The notes: generated from the sequence alone by a model not told the origin. Shown: positions 17,056 through 26,609, numbered from the stretch's first letter. The stretch is DNA of 47,532 nt from an uncultured Prevotellaceae bacterium (GCA_946406435.1 CAMJKP010000021.1:1-47532); one strand, 5' to 3'. Made by a program: numbers and translations.

Positions 17056-17892
17056 CTATAGTTCCACTCTTTTCACATTTACATCCTCATGGAGGAACAT
17101 AGCCGCACATTCCTTGAATCTTTCAGGGTTTTCTGTTGTATAATATGATATTTCTCCGTTCTTAGAACATCTTTCATCCATCTCCTTATGACGGCTCAGA
17201 TAGTCTTCAAGACTTGCTGCCACATATTCTCCTTGTGGAACTATTTTTATTCCTTCAGGTACTGACTTACGTAAAGCATTCATAAGAAGAGGATAGTGGG
17301 TACAACCTAATAATATAGTATCTATCTCACTATCTTTCTCAAGAAGCTGATTTATTCTCTTCCTTACAAAGTATTCCGCACCTTCTGTTTCTGCTTCTCC
17401 AGCCTCAACAATAGCAGCCCAGAGAGGACAAGCCTGTCCTGTTACTTTTATGTCTGGAAAGAACTTCTTTATTTCGAGTGTATAGCTCTCACTACGAACA
17501 GTTCCCTCGGTGGCTACAAGACCAACATGACGTGTTTTGGTGATATTACCTATAACCTCTACAGTAGGGCGTATTACACCGAGCACACGTCTTTCTGGAT
17601 CAACAAGAGGGATATCGTTCTGTTGAATAGTACGAAGTGCCTTTGCAGAAGCTGTATTACAACCAAGGATTACGAGTTTACATCCCATATCGAAGAGTTT
17701 CAGTACGGCTTCTCTTGTGAACTGATACACAACATCGAATGAGCGCGGTCCGTAAGGTGCTCTGGCATTATCCCCTAAATACAGAAAATCATACTGCGGT
17801 AGTCGTTTACGCAACTGCTGCAGTATGGTCAGTCCACCATAACCGGAATCAAATACTCCTATAGGTCCAGGGGTTTTATCTCCTTTTATCAT
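17056..17892 (-). CDS. murI: Glutamate racemase
   Basis: 278 residues. It converts L- to D-glutamate for peptidoglycan. It has IGVFDSGYGGLTIL at the N-terminus and both catalytic cysteine motifs: LVILGCNTASAKALR (about residue 80) and ILLGCTHYPLL (about residue 195). The length is normal. Its start overlaps the stop of the upstream Skp-like gene by 4 nt (ATGA), so the two are translationally coupled. This envelope-linked arrangement is common in Bacteroidales. Confidence 0.96.
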   Translation of the reverse strand: MIKGDKTPGPIGVFDSGYGGLTILQQLRKRLPQYDFLYLGDNARAPYGPRSFDVVYQFTREAVLKLFDMGCKLVILGCNTASAKALRTIQQNDIPLVDPERRVLGVIRPTVEVIGNITKTRHVGLVATEGTVRSESYTLEIKKFFPDIKVTGQACPLWAAIVEAGEAETEGAEYFVRKRINQLLEKDSEIDTILLGCTHYPLLMNALRKSVPEGIKIVPQGEYVAASLEDYLSRHKEMDERCSKNGEISYYTTENPERFKECAAMFLHEDVNVKRVEL

Positions 17893-18398
17893 CTAATTCT
17901 ATCGATTAGTAAATCTGTCACATCCTCTCCTATCATAGGATTTATATATGGAACAGCATTATTATCGGTATTGAGGATAACAATAAAATTATTCTCACTG
18001 CCTAAAGCCTTGATAGCATTATCAAGCTTATTGCGAAGTGGAGTCAATGCTTCTTCCTCTGCCTTTGCAAGAAGTCTCTCTGATTCCTGCTTGAAAGCTA
18101 TGTTACGCTCTAATATACTCTGCAACTCGCTTTGACGCTTCTCACGTATAGCAGATGCCATACCATTTATATTCTCAATGAAGTTCTCATATTTTTCATT
18201 GAAGTCCTTCTCAGCAAACTGTATCTCTGAGTCATATTGCTTTCTCAGACTTTCTATGTTTGCCTTAGCACTTACATAGTCAGGTGTAGCCTTGAGCACA
18301 GCATCATAACTGAAATAACCGATTCTTATCTGCTGTGCGCTGATAGGAAGCATTACGAATAATATAAATAAAAGGAGTAGATATTTTTTCATGATCAC
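17889..18398 (-). CDS. Skp/OmpH family periplasmic chaperone (third copy)
   Basis: 169 residues, or 167 from the second Met, which is the better signal-peptide start (MKKYLLLLFILFVMLPISAQ). The mature part has the OmpH pattern: IRIGYFSYDAVLKATPDY, then a long charged coiled coil (ANIESLRKQYDSEIQFAEKDFNEKYENF...REKRQSELQSILE) and a closing hydrophobic strand (NNFIVILNTDNNAVPYINP). Skp trimers hold unfolded outer-membrane proteins. It is coupled to murI and separated from the preceding skp gene by a terminator. Confidence 0.88.
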   Translation of the reverse strand: MIMKKYLLLLFILFVMLPISAQQIRIGYFSYDAVLKATPDYVSAKANIESLRKQYDSEIQFAEKDFNEKYENFIENINGMASAIREKRQSELQSILERNIAFKQESERLLAKAEEEALTPLRNKLDNAIKALGSENNFIVILNTDNNAVPYINPMIGEDVTDLLIDRIR

Positions 18399-18436
18399 TA
18401 AACTCTAAACACTAATCTCTAAACAAAAACAAAAAA

Positions 18437-18474
18437 GGGCAGGTCTTCAGACTTTCGACTGAAGTGACCTGCCC
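18437..18474 (-). terminator. Terminator after the second skp gene
   Basis: GGGCAGGTC..TTCAG / CTGAA..GACCTGCCC (18437-18474), followed on the minus strand by TTTTTTGTTTTTG. It splits the skp genes: the third skp and murI must depend on readthrough or a weak promoter that I cannot place in the 40-nt gap. Confidence 0.85.
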
Positions 18475-18491
18475 TGTATGTCGTATGTCGT

Positions 18492-18986
18492 TTACTTAAG
18501 CTTGTTAAGTTCAGCCTTTACCTCAGCTGTAACATCCTTTGAGCCTGCACCAACATAAAGGGCAGCACTCTGCTCGAAGATGTAAGTATATTGACCAGCC
18601 TTACCTACGTTCTGGATAGCAGTCTGTACCTTCTGATATACAGGAGCCATCTTTTCCTGCTGCTGCTTCTGGAGTTCCTGCTGATTCTGAGCGTATGTCT
18701 GCTGCATCTTCTGATACATCTCCTGAAGAGAAGCCTCTGTCTCCTTCTGAGTTGTAGCGTTCATTGTAGCCTTTGCCTTATCGTACTCGTCAGCCTTGCG
18801 CTGAATTTCGTCCTGCATAGCCTTGAGTTCGTTCTCAAATTGCTGGGCAGTAGCCTGAAGCTCACCATTGATTTTTGCAATCTCAGGGAGTGTAGTCATT
18901 ATGCTCTGTGAATCAACATGTCCAAACTTCTGTGCCATTACAGCCATTGGAGCAAAGAGCATCATAATGATGATAAGTCTTTTCAT
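18492..18986 (-). CDS. Skp/OmpH family periplasmic chaperone (second copy)
   Basis: 164 residues with a signal peptide (MKRLIIIMMLFAPMAVMA), then QKFGHVDSQSIMTTLPEIAKINGELQ and a Gln/Glu/Lys-rich coiled coil (MYQKMQQTYAQNQQELQKQQQEKM). The closing segment AGQYTYIFEQSAALYVGAGSKDVTAEV is typical of Bacteroidetes OmpH. It has its own promoter and a strong terminator, so it can be expressed as a monocistronic unit at a high level. Confidence 0.92.
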   Translation of the reverse strand: MKRLIIIMMLFAPMAVMAQKFGHVDSQSIMTTLPEIAKINGELQATAQQFENELKAMQDEIQRKADEYDKAKATMNATTQKETEASLQEMYQKMQQTYAQNQQELQKQQQEKMAPVYQKVQTAIQNVGKAGQYTYIFEQSAALYVGAGSKDVTAEVKAELNKLK

Positions 18987-19076
18987 TTTCTTTGTCGTTT
19001 TATTATTGTTTATTTTTTTCTATTTATTTCCGGATAATCCGGATAATATCCGGTCATTCCTAATGAAAACCGGCTA

Positions 19077-19106
19077 CAAAGTTAGTATAAAAGCGCGAAA
19101 CATCAA
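19077..19106 (-). promoter_or_regulatory. Promoter of the second skp gene
   Basis: -7 box TAACTTTG (19077-19084) and -33 TTG (19104-19106), spacing 19 nt. The leader of about 85 nt carries a CCGGAT..ATCCGG repeat (about 19030-19053) that can fold into a hairpin. Confidence 0.65.
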
Positions 19107-19159
19107 AATTTATTCGCCATTATCAGTAAAATATTGTGAATTATTAATAATCCAACGCA

Positions 19160-19693
19160 CTATTGAACGTTATATCCAAGTTTTTCAAGCACTTCTCTAC
19201 TGATATCTATCTTTGGTGAAGCATATATCATACCATTGTCTGAAGCACGGTCTATAACCATAGAATATCCTCTCAATTCTGATATGCTTTTTACTGCATT
19301 GTATATTTCCTCCTGAATTGGTGACATCAAGGATTCACGCTTCTTGAAAAGTTCACCTTCAGGACCGAAATACTTCTTCTTCAAGTCAGAGGCTTCCTTC
19401 TCTTTTTGCATTATAGCCTCCTGCTTTGCTTTCTTCTGTTCCTGAGAAAGGAATACAACTTCATTCTGGTAATTCTTGTACATAGTAGATGCTTCAAGAT
19501 TGAGTGCCTCTACCTCTGCCTGCCATTTCTTTGAAACCTGGTTCAACTGTTCGTTAGCACGCTCGTATGCGGGAATATTCTTAAGGATATATTCCATATC
19601 AAGAAGGGCAAATTTCTGGGCTTTGCATGAGGTGCTGACACCAAATGAAAGCATTCCTAAAAACAATGTTATTAATAGAACTCTTGATTTCAT
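19160..19693 (-). CDS. Skp/OmpH family periplasmic chaperone (first copy)
   Basis: 177 residues with a signal peptide (MKSRVLLITLFLGMLSFGVSTSCKA), mature start QKFALLDMEYILKNIPAYERANEQL, a coiled coil rich in Lys and Glu (EQKKAKQEAIMQKEKEASDLKKKY) and a final GYSMVIDRASDNGMIYASPKIDIS block. This last block is the family's C-terminal beta strand. It lies directly downstream of bamA with its own promoter. The Cys in STSCKA is not followed by a typical lipobox context, so I favour a soluble periplasmic protein. Confidence 0.92.
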   Translation of the reverse strand: MKSRVLLITLFLGMLSFGVSTSCKAQKFALLDMEYILKNIPAYERANEQLNQVSKKWQAEVEALNLEASTMYKNYQNEVVFLSQEQKKAKQEAIMQKEKEASDLKKKYFGPEGELFKKRESLMSPIQEEIYNAVKSISELRGYSMVIDRASDNGMIYASPKIDISREVLEKLGYNVQ

Positions 19694-19731
19694 AATTGTT
19701 GTTTTTTAAATAACTGGCAATATTACCGATT

Positions 19732-19762
19732 GCAAAATTATTCAATTTTTGTCTTTAAACAA
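19732..19762 (-). promoter_or_regulatory. Promoter of the first skp gene
   Basis: -7 box TAATTTTGC (19732-19740) with TTG at 19760-19762, spacing 19 nt, in the 113-bp gap after bamA. Confidence 0.65.
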
Positions 19763-19806
19763 AAGAAATTTCCCTATAAGATATAGAGAAATTCCCTATG
19801 TTTTGT

Positions 19807-22515
19807 TTAGAACTCCTGACCAAGGATGAAGTGGAACTGACTTCCACCTCTTTGCATACTTTGCTGAGTTCCACCAGTATATACTTTGTCAAATCCGTAT
19901 GCCCAGTCTATACCCATCAGACCTACCATTGGCAGATAGATACGTACACCTACACCGGCACTTTTCTTCATACTGAACGGATTGAAATACTTCACATCGC
20001 TCCATGCATTACCTGCCTCTGCAAATGTAAGACCATAGATGGTTGTATTACCAAGCATGAATGGATAACGGAGTTCAAGTGAGAAACGGTCGTAGGCATA
20101 TGAGCTATACACCGATCTATCTGATGTGTTAAACGCATTAGAACCATCCTTCGCTATTCTCTCGTAATTTGATGATGTTGAGAGAGAACCATTATCATAA
20201 CCACGAAGACCGATAGTCTCAGAACCATAACCAGTAGAATAACCTGACATACCATCACCACCCATATAGAATGTTTCGAATGGAGACAGATTATACTTGT
20301 TGTATGAACCAAGAATACCTAACTCGACACGTGTCATAAGAACGAAACACTTTGCCCCACTTGTGAGGGCTGTATAAGTCTTGCTCTTGAATTTCCACTT
20401 ATGATACTCAATCCAACGATACTTCTCCTGCTGTTCTTGATGATATGTACTTGAGTTTCTATCTAGAGCAAGGTTCTTATAATCCTTATTACTAAATGCT
20501 GACCAAGGTGGAGTTATTGATACAGACAAATCAAACTCAGAACCACGACGTGGGAAGAGCTGGTTATCTGTTGATACACGTGATAAATCAACACCCAAGC
20601 TAAGGTTATTACAGTTACCTGTTTCTACAAGGAAATAGTCAAATTTATTCAACATGTATCGTGTATATGAAAGCGACATTGACAACATGAAATAATCATC
20701 AGGCCAACGAAGACGCTTACCAATACCCGCACTTGCACCAAACAGTTTCATATACTTATCAGGATCTATAGACCTCTCATATATGCTATTATAACCATAG
20801 CCACTATAACCACCATAATAGCCATAATAGTTTTGCATTGTTTGCTGATTGTAGTATGAAGAGTTCACGCTTGTCTGCTTTGAATAGAAAGCATTTACAG
20901 AGAACTGAAGTGGACGCTTTCCACCAAGCCAAGCAGTAGAATAGCCCATATTATATGACTGATAGTATGTACCATTGGTCTGTACACCTAAAGAAAGAGT
21001 CTCACCATCACCAATTGGCATGAGACCTCTATGCTCACTATTCTTATTGAACAGATTAGCCATAGAGAAGTTATTAAGCTTCAGACCAATCTTACCTATG
21101 ATACCAGTCTGACCCCAACCAAGAGAGAACTCAATCTGGTCATTAGACTTCTGCTCAAGATCCCAGTTGATATCCACTGTTCCATCATCAGGGTTTGGCT
21201 TTATGTCTGGATTAACCTTTTCTGGATCAAAGTGTCCCATTGAAGCAAGTTCACGTGCAGAACGCTGTAGTGCTTCCTTAGAGAAAAGATCACCCGGCTT
21301 AGTACGAAGCTCACGACGCACAACATTCTCATACAGACGGTTATTACCATTAATACGAACATGCGAGATATGAGCTTGTGGACCTTCCGTTATACGCATT
21401 TCAAGGTCAATACTATCACCAACGATATTTATTTCCGTAGGGTCAAGACGATAGAAGAGATAACCATTATTCCAATACTCATTACCAACGGCATCCTCAT
21501 CCCCAGAAAGACGCTTACCAAGCAGTTTCTGGTTATAGACGTCACCCTTCTTCATATTAAGTATTCTTGCAAGATATTCAGACGGATAAATAGTATTACC
21601 TACCCATGTAATATTACGGATATAGTATTTTTGACCTTCCTCTACCTTGAGATATACATTTACGTGACGGTCATCGTATGGACTAACGCTATCCTTGAGG
21701 ATAGTAGCATCACGGAAACCAAGTTCGTTATACTTCTCTATAAGACCGTTCTTAGCTTCAGTAAAACGCTCAGGAGTAAATTTCTTTGACTTAAACAAAG
21801 AGTAGAACTTACCAGCCTCATTGATTTTCTTCAATGCACCCTTAGTGAAAATTCCACCCTTGATTTTCTTGTCAGTAAGATACTCATTACCTTCAATAGT
21901 AATGCTGTGAACTTTTGTCTTCTCCTTCTTGTCAACTTCAACATCAAGGATTACATAATTCTTCTGACTCACATCATCACGCTGACGGATGAAAATCTCA
22001 GCATTCTTGAAACCCTTGTTATCGAAATATCTCTTTGCAAGAATCTTCGCGCGGTCTATCATATTAGGAGTAATCTGTGAACCCTTCAACAGACCGAGTT
22101 TTTCCTCCATATCGGTTTTCTCAGTCTTTTTCAGACCAATATAGTTGATAGAAGAAACACGAGGACGAGTTCTGAGATAGATGTGCAGATATATGTCATC
22201 ACCAACGATAGAGTCAGCAGCAATCTTTACCTCTGAGAAGAGTCCATGACGCCAATAACGCTTCACAGCATCTGTAATCTCATTACCAGGAACGGCTATT
22301 TTCTGGTCTATTGACAGACCAGAGATGCTGGTAAGCATATAATCCTCATAGTCATCTACACCGCTCACGGCAAGACCCTTGATAGTACACTCGCGTGCCT
22401 GTCCCGCATAACTTATATCAGGATTTACAATCTTATCCTGTGCGAAACTTGTTAGAAGTGAAAAGTTAAAAGTGAAGAATACAAGTATATTTCTTCGCTT
22501 GAATAGTTCACGCAT
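19807..22515 (-). CDS. bamA: Outer membrane assembly factor BamA (Omp85)
   Basis: About 902 residues from MRELFKRRN; an in-frame Met six codons upstream at 22533 is possible. After the signal peptide come five POTRA domains. They are recognisable by repeats such as SGLSIDQKIAVPGNEITDAVKRYWRHGLFSEVKI and VHSITIEGNEYLTDKKIKGG. The 16-strand barrel has an FxGG-like G-D-GMSGY stretch (FYMGGDGMSGYSTGYGSETIGLRGYDNG) and ends in FHFILGQEF with the terminal aromatic. It inserts beta-barrel proteins in the outer membrane. Its partners are the Skp genes downstream. The signal peptide (ILVFFTFNFSLLTSFAQ) derives from a TTTTAACTTTTCACTT repeat. Confidence 0.96.
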   Translation of the reverse strand: MRELFKRRNILVFFTFNFSLLTSFAQDKIVNPDISYAGQARECTIKGLAVSGVDDYEDYMLTSISGLSIDQKIAVPGNEITDAVKRYWRHGLFSEVKIAADSIVGDDIYLHIYLRTRPRVSSINYIGLKKTEKTDMEEKLGLLKGSQITPNMIDRAKILAKRYFDNKGFKNAEIFIRQRDDVSQKNYVILDVEVDKKEKTKVHSITIEGNEYLTDKKIKGGIFTKGALKKINEAGKFYSLFKSKKFTPERFTEAKNGLIEKYNELGFRDATILKDSVSPYDDRHVNVYLKVEEGQKYYIRNITWVGNTIYPSEYLARILNMKKGDVYNQKLLGKRLSGDEDAVGNEYWNNGYLFYRLDPTEINIVGDSIDLEMRITEGPQAHISHVRINGNNRLYENVVRRELRTKPGDLFSKEALQRSARELASMGHFDPEKVNPDIKPNPDDGTVDINWDLEQKSNDQIEFSLGWGQTGIIGKIGLKLNNFSMANLFNKNSEHRGLMPIGDGETLSLGVQTNGTYYQSYNMGYSTAWLGGKRPLQFSVNAFYSKQTSVNSSYYNQQTMQNYYGYYGGYSGYGYNSIYERSIDPDKYMKLFGASAGIGKRLRWPDDYFMLSMSLSYTRYMLNKFDYFLVETGNCNNLSLGVDLSRVSTDNQLFPRRGSEFDLSVSITPPWSAFSNKDYKNLALDRNSSTYHQEQQEKYRWIEYHKWKFKSKTYTALTSGAKCFVLMTRVELGILGSYNKYNLSPFETFYMGGDGMSGYSTGYGSETIGLRGYDNGSLSTSSNYERIAKDGSNAFNTSDRSVYSSYAYDRFSLELRYPFMLGNTTIYGLTFAEAGNAWSDVKYFNPFSMKKSAGVGVRIYLPMVGLMGIDWAYGFDKVYTGGTQQSMQRGGSQFHFILGQEF

Positions 22516-22543
22516 TTTATCTTTAATTATCAATTTTCAATTA

Positions 22544-23272
22544 TCAATTTTTATCTTCTACCTGAGCCTCTGTCTTACCAAATCTTCTCTGGCGTGACTG
22601 ATAGTCCTCAATAGCCTTATGAAGATCCTCCTCCATAAAGTCTGGCCAATATGTATCACAGAAATACAATTCTGAATATGCTATCTGCCAAAGCAGATAA
22701 TTACTTATCCTCAACTCGCCTCCAGTACGAATAAGAAGTTCAGGATCAGGCATGAAATTTGTTGCCAGATGTTCAGAAACGGTCTGCTCTGTTATATCCT
22801 CAACATTGAGTTTTCCATCCTTCACTTCCTGTGCCACATCAGCCATAGCCTTTGTAATCTCCCAACGTGAAGAATAGCTGAGAGCCACAACCATAGTCAT
22901 AGCATCATTCTTTGCCGTATGCTCCTCTGTCTCAGCAAGCTTTTTTCTAACCTCGACAGGAATACGACTTAAATCACCTACTACACGGAAACGCACGTTA
23001 TTCTTCATGAAAATCTCATCCTCAAGACTTGTGAGGACAAGTCCCATGAGTGCGGCTACCTCGTCTGCCGGACGATTCCAGTTCTCTGTAGAGAAAGTGT
23101 ATAGAGTAAGGAACTTCACACCAAGTCGAGTACATTCAGATGTGATTCTGCGAACAGTATCTACACCTGCCTGATGACCATATGCTCGAGGCTTACCCTT
23201 TTCCGTAGCCCAACGTCCGTTACCATCCATAGTGATGGCTATATGTTGCGGAATTCTTGTCTTATCTAACAT
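22544..23272 (-). CDS. uppS: Isoprenyl transferase (undecaprenyl diphosphate synthase)
   Basis: 242 residues. It makes the C55 lipid carrier for peptidoglycan and surface glycans. It has [13 protein letters not shown] (catalytic Asp), [14 protein letters not shown], and the C-terminal signature [30 protein letters not shown] with the RxGxxRxSxFLxWQ pattern. The length is normal. It lies between the PorG-like gene and bamA with short gaps, the conserved Bacteroidales order. Confidence 0.97.
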   Translation of the reverse strand: MLDKTRIPQHIAITMDGNGRWATEKGKPRAYGHQAGVDTVRRITSECTRLGVKFLTLYTFSTENWNRPADEVAALMGLVLTSLEDEIFMKNNVRFRVVGDLSRIPVEVRKKLAETEEHTAKNDAMTMVVALSYSSRWEITKAMADVAQEVKDGKLNVEDITEQTVSEHLATNFMPDPELLIRTGGELRISNYLLWQIAYSELYFCDTYWPDFMEEDLHKAIEDYQSRQRRFGKTEAQVEDKN

Positions 23273-23298
23273 ATATATTTTTTCTACTTTACTCTATA

Positions 23299-24093
23299 TT
23301 AATCCTTTAAACACGTCTTGCATTTTTCCCAGAAACTATATGTGAGAGATATCTGCAAACTGCTGTAACTGTCCGTGTTCTTGAATATTCCTGTACTTGA
23401 GATATGATATGGATCTTTAACACCATCAAGCTTATCTGAAAGCGTGAAATGCATCATCCACTCCAAACCAAGATTAACCCTATCTGCAAGCTTGTATTTC
23501 ACACCAAATGCTATTGGAAGATTTGCAGTAAATACCCCGCTACTTCCTGTCATTTCTGGTGAACCGTAAAGATCTGATGAACTCTTCACTACCTTGGCAG
23601 GTACAGCCGACAAGTCTATCGTACCATTCTTGCAGTTCACGTATGTAAAACCAAGTCCTACTCCTATGAATGGTGTAAGTCTTTTTGCTCCACGATAGTC
23701 CCTTCCTGTTCCATATGGAAAGAAGTTATACTCATAAAGCGCATTGAAATCAACAAGGGTATTCTTAAACTCGTACGGCTCTCTTGCCGATTCTGAATAC
23801 TGTTTAGTATTAAAATCTGGATAGTAGGTTGATAGATTCTTTGAAGAACCTTTTATTGAACCAAATCCAAGTGCAAAGCGAAGTGCCGAACGAGGATTCA
23901 TTACCCTTCTGAGTATTATAGAGCCTGATGGTGATGTATTTTCTCCCGACAGAATTCCTCCGTTGAAATCTCCTTCGTATGTTGTAAGTCCTAAGCCAGC
24001 TCCAAACTCCATACGATACTCTGGGTCATCCTGCGCCATTACTCCAGAGCAGGAAAACAATATCGCTGTAGTTATGAGTGACTTAAGCTTCAT
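23299..24093 (-). CDS. DUF6089/PorG-like outer membrane beta-barrel protein
   Basis: 264 residues with a signal peptide (MKLKSLITTAILFSCSGVMA). The rest is a small barrel with alternating strands (YRMEFGAGLGLTTYEGDF, LTPFIGVGLGFTYVNC, NLPIAFGVKYKLADRVNLGLEWMMHF) and a conserved C-terminal YSSLQISLTYSFW...C.TC. The position directly before uppS and bamA is the same as that of porG in Porphyromonas gingivalis, a type IX secretion component. Whether this organism has a type IX system cannot be seen here, so I leave out the symbol. Confidence 0.85.
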   Translation of the reverse strand: MKLKSLITTAILFSCSGVMAQDDPEYRMEFGAGLGLTTYEGDFNGGILSGENTSPSGSIILRRVMNPRSALRFALGFGSIKGSSKNLSTYYPDFNTKQYSESAREPYEFKNTLVDFNALYEYNFFPYGTGRDYRGAKRLTPFIGVGLGFTYVNCKNGTIDLSAVPAKVVKSSSDLYGSPEMTGSSGVFTANLPIAFGVKYKLADRVNLGLEWMMHFTLSDKLDGVKDPYHISSTGIFKNTDSYSSLQISLTYSFWEKCKTCLKD

Positions 24094-24108
24094 AATTCTA
24101 AGAGGCCG

Positions 24109-25419
24109 TTATTTCTTATCCCAACCCATTTTGTTTATACGACCTTTCCATACCTGACCGCTGCCTGTGCATACAATCCAGATAAAGTAGTCGTTATCTA
24201 CTGCTATTGATGCAGTACTTGCAGAAAAATCTTTTGGAAGAATTAATTTATCATTTTCCTTCCAACATATTCCACAGTCTATTGAATAGTACAGTTTATC
24301 ACATTCACCACCAATAGCAAGCATATTATTATCGTATGCTGTTACACTAAGGTTGCTGAGTTTTGGAAGATAGTAATTATTACTACTATTAAACTTCTGA
24401 TACATCCAAGACTGGTCTTTATCTGTATTCTCCTCAACAATCTTGCTCCATACCTCTGCTTTTTTGCTATTAGCAGAAGAATTGCCAATTACGAATGCAC
24501 GCTTTACATCTGTGTTGCCTGTTGTTGCAGTAGATACAAAGTTTATGTCTGAAGAAGGTACATACTTTGCATCATCGTCTATATCTTCATTTTTCCATGA
24601 AGCACCGTTATCAAGAGACATCATCAACTTATTGGCACTTGACATAGCAAACATCTCCTTGCCACATACACCTAAAACCGACTTCACGTCTGCTGATACC
24701 GTATTCCAGCTTTTTGCATCTGATGAAGAATATATTACACCACCGTCAGTAACGTAAATAGTATTACCATCAGTTGTCATTGTAGCATTTGCGCTGAAAG
24801 ATCTTGCTTTCTTCAAACTGCCGTCAACAAAAGTCTTAAGCTCTGAACCACTGGCAGTCTTACCAAGTACTACAAGACTATTATTGCAAATTCCAGTCTT
24901 TACACTGGTATAGTTCTTTATATCATTGTCAATATCGAACTTGTTCCAAATTAATGTATCTGCAATCTCCTTATGAGCTACGATAGTAACTGTATATTTT
25001 TTTACAAAATTTCCAGAAGAAGAAAATACATATAATTCTCTTGGCTGAGAGAAATCAAGAGTATCTTTCATACTAAAAGGAGTGATAGAATCACTTACCG
25101 CACTCTTCCAGTAAACATTATTGACATTACCATTGAGAGCATATACTGATGCAAACTTTATCTCTTTTAAGTTTGTTCCAACAGGCAATGAATCAGGAGC
25201 ATTTGTTATTGTCCCTGAATATTGGTCAATTTGTAATTTATATCCACTTGCATTAATAGTGTCGGCTGAATCTACATATGTCAGAGTTCCGAGAGTTAAT
25301 CCCGTAATAGCCGTATCATCATAATAAACAATTTCCGTGTCATCATTATCACCAAGACACGAAGACATCATACACACCGTAGCAAAAGACAGTGCGAAAA
25401 TAGATATTTTTGATTTCAT
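24109..25419 (-). CDS. DUF6242 lipoprotein with BNR-like beta-propeller
   Basis: 436 residues. Lipobox MSSC (Cys21) is followed by LGDNDDTE, an acidic run consistent with surface export. An N-terminal Ig-like part (TGLTLGTLTYVDS...FVKKYTVTIVAHKE) precedes sialidase-type Asp-box repeats such as IYSSSDAKSWNTV, LMMSLDNGASWKN and LYYSIDCGICWKE. This matches the DUF6242 lipoproteins of Bacteroidales. It is the first gene of the envelope cluster, 15 bp upstream of the PorG-like gene. A -7 box TACTTTTGC lies at 25446-25454. The ligand is unknown. Confidence 0.85.
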   Translation of the reverse strand: MKSKISIFALSFATVCMMSSCLGDNDDTEIVYYDDTAITGLTLGTLTYVDSADTINASGYKLQIDQYSGTITNAPDSLPVGTNLKEIKFASVYALNGNVNNVYWKSAVSDSITPFSMKDTLDFSQPRELYVFSSSGNFVKKYTVTIVAHKEIADTLIWNKFDIDNDIKNYTSVKTGICNNSLVVLGKTASGSELKTFVDGSLKKARSFSANATMTTDGNTIYVTDGGVIYSSSDAKSWNTVSADVKSVLGVCGKEMFAMSSANKLMMSLDNGASWKNEDIDDDAKYVPSSDINFVSTATTGNTDVKRAFVIGNSSANSKKAEVWSKIVEENTDKDQSWMYQKFNSSNNYYLPKLSNLSVTAYDNNMLAIGGECDKLYYSIDCGICWKENDKLILPKDFSASTASIAVDNDYFIWIVCTGSGQVWKGRINKMGWDKK

Positions 25420-25621
25420 TTTATCCTAATTTCGAAATTTCGAGTGCAAAAGTACTTAGAATTTCTCAAAAAAATGAATAAAATCTATGTTTATTAGTAA
25501 ATTATATCTTAAAACTTGATTATTTAAGGTTAATTGACAAAAAAAATTTGTATAAACACCAAAAATTACATTTTACATGCTATTTAACGTGTTTCTTCAG
25601 TATTCCCATGTAATTCCTATG

Positions 25622-25700
25622 TTCCTCCGAACCAAACTCGATGAACCTCCGCTTTTTCTTCGCTTTGGAACGGACCTTCATCGAGTTTGGTTCGGAGGAA
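25622..25700. repeat. 24-bp perfect inverted repeat, family of two
   Basis: TTCCTCCGAACCAAACTCG.. (25622-25645) and its exact reverse complement (25677-25700) flank a 31-bp loop. A related copy lies after mutS at 37803-37862. The rest of the 25420-25799 gap holds the -7 box of the DUF6242 gene, a CCCATGTAATTCC repeat unit (about 25605) and a terminator. Confidence 0.85.
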
Positions 25701-25745
25701 GAGCGAAGGCATAGCGAAGTTAGAACGAATTATAATATCAATAAT

Positions 25746-25779
25746 AAAAGCCAATAATGAACATTCATTATTGGCTTTT
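25746..25779. terminator. Terminator of the idnO-like gene
   Basis: AAAAGCCAATAATGA (25746-25760) and TCATTATTGGCTTTT (25765-25779) pair perfectly across a 4-nt loop. The hairpin ends in T/A runs on both strands and lies 20 bp from the stop at 25800. Confidence 0.85.
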
Positions 25780-25799
25780 GTATTTCGCTTAAGAACTAA

Positions 25800-26609
25800 T
25801 TACTTAGGTTGCTTGCCAATATATGCAAGGATACCACCATCTACATAAAGAACATGACCGTTTACGGCATCTGAAGCCTTTGAAGCAAGGAATACGGCAG
25901 GACCACCAAGTTCAGCAGGATCAAGCCAACGGCCAGCAGGAGTCTTTGCACAGATGAATGAGTCAAATGGATGACGACTACCGTCTGGCTGACGCTCACG
26001 CAAAGGAGCTGTCTGAGGAGTAGCTATATAACCAGGACCTATGCCGTTACATTGGATGTTATACTCACCATATTCTGAGCATATATTACGGGTAAGCATC
26101 TTTAAGCCACCCTTAGCAGCTGCGTATGCAGAAACAGTCTCACGACCAAGTTCTGACATCATAGAGCAGACATTTATAATCTTACCTTCCCTACGCTCCA
26201 TCATCTCAGGAAGAACAGCAGCAGAACAGATATAAGGTGCAACAAGGTCGATGTCTATAACCTCCTGGAACTCAGAACGCTTCATCTCGTGCATAGGAAT
26301 ACGTTTGATAATACCCGCATTATTTACGAGAATATCAATTTGACCAACCTCCTTATGGATCTTATCAACGAGTTCCTTTACAGCTACCTCGTCAGTAACA
26401 TCACACACATAGCCACGGACATTCTCGATGCCTGCAGCCTTATATGCAGCGAGAGCCTTCTGAACAGCCTCTTCACTACGAACATTAAACACTATATTCT
26501 TAATGCCTGCGTTTACGAAAGCCTCAGCAATACTGAAGCCTATGCCATAGGCAGCACCAGTAATCCACGCATTCTTTCCTTCAAGAGAGAAATCTTTTAA
26601 GCCTGTCAT
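25800..26609 (-). CDS. SDR dehydrogenase, gluconate 5-dehydrogenase (IdnO/KduD) type
   Basis: 269 residues of a classical short-chain dehydrogenase. It has the cofactor motif TGAAYGIG near residue 17, NNAG (about 92-95), and catalytic Ser-Tyr-Lys in NVCSMMSELGRETVSAYAAAK. The segment around the catalytic Ser and the C-terminal VNGHVLYVDGGIL look closer to IdnO (5-keto-D-gluconate reductase) than to KduD. A role in sugar-acid breakdown is likely. No kinase, isomerase or transporter of such a pathway is adjacent, so the substrate stays open. Confidence 0.82.
   Translation of the reverse strand: MTGLKDFSLEGKNAWITGAAYGIGFSIAEAFVNAGIKNIVFNVRSEEAVQKALAAYKAAGIENVRGYVCDVTDEVAVKELVDKIHKEVGQIDILVNNAGIIKRIPMHEMKRSEFQEVIDIDLVAPYICSAAVLPEMMERREGKIINVCSMMSELGRETVSAYAAAKGGLKMLTRNICSEYGEYNIQCNGIGPGYIATPQTAPLRERQPDGSRHPFDSFICAKTPAGRWLDPAELGGPAVFLASKASDAVNGHVLYVDGGILAYIGKQPK

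Noticed and set aside
25800..26609. Assignment as kduD
   Set aside because: The residues around the catalytic Ser (CSMMSELGRET) resemble IdnO more than KduD; without pathway neighbours neither symbol is safe.
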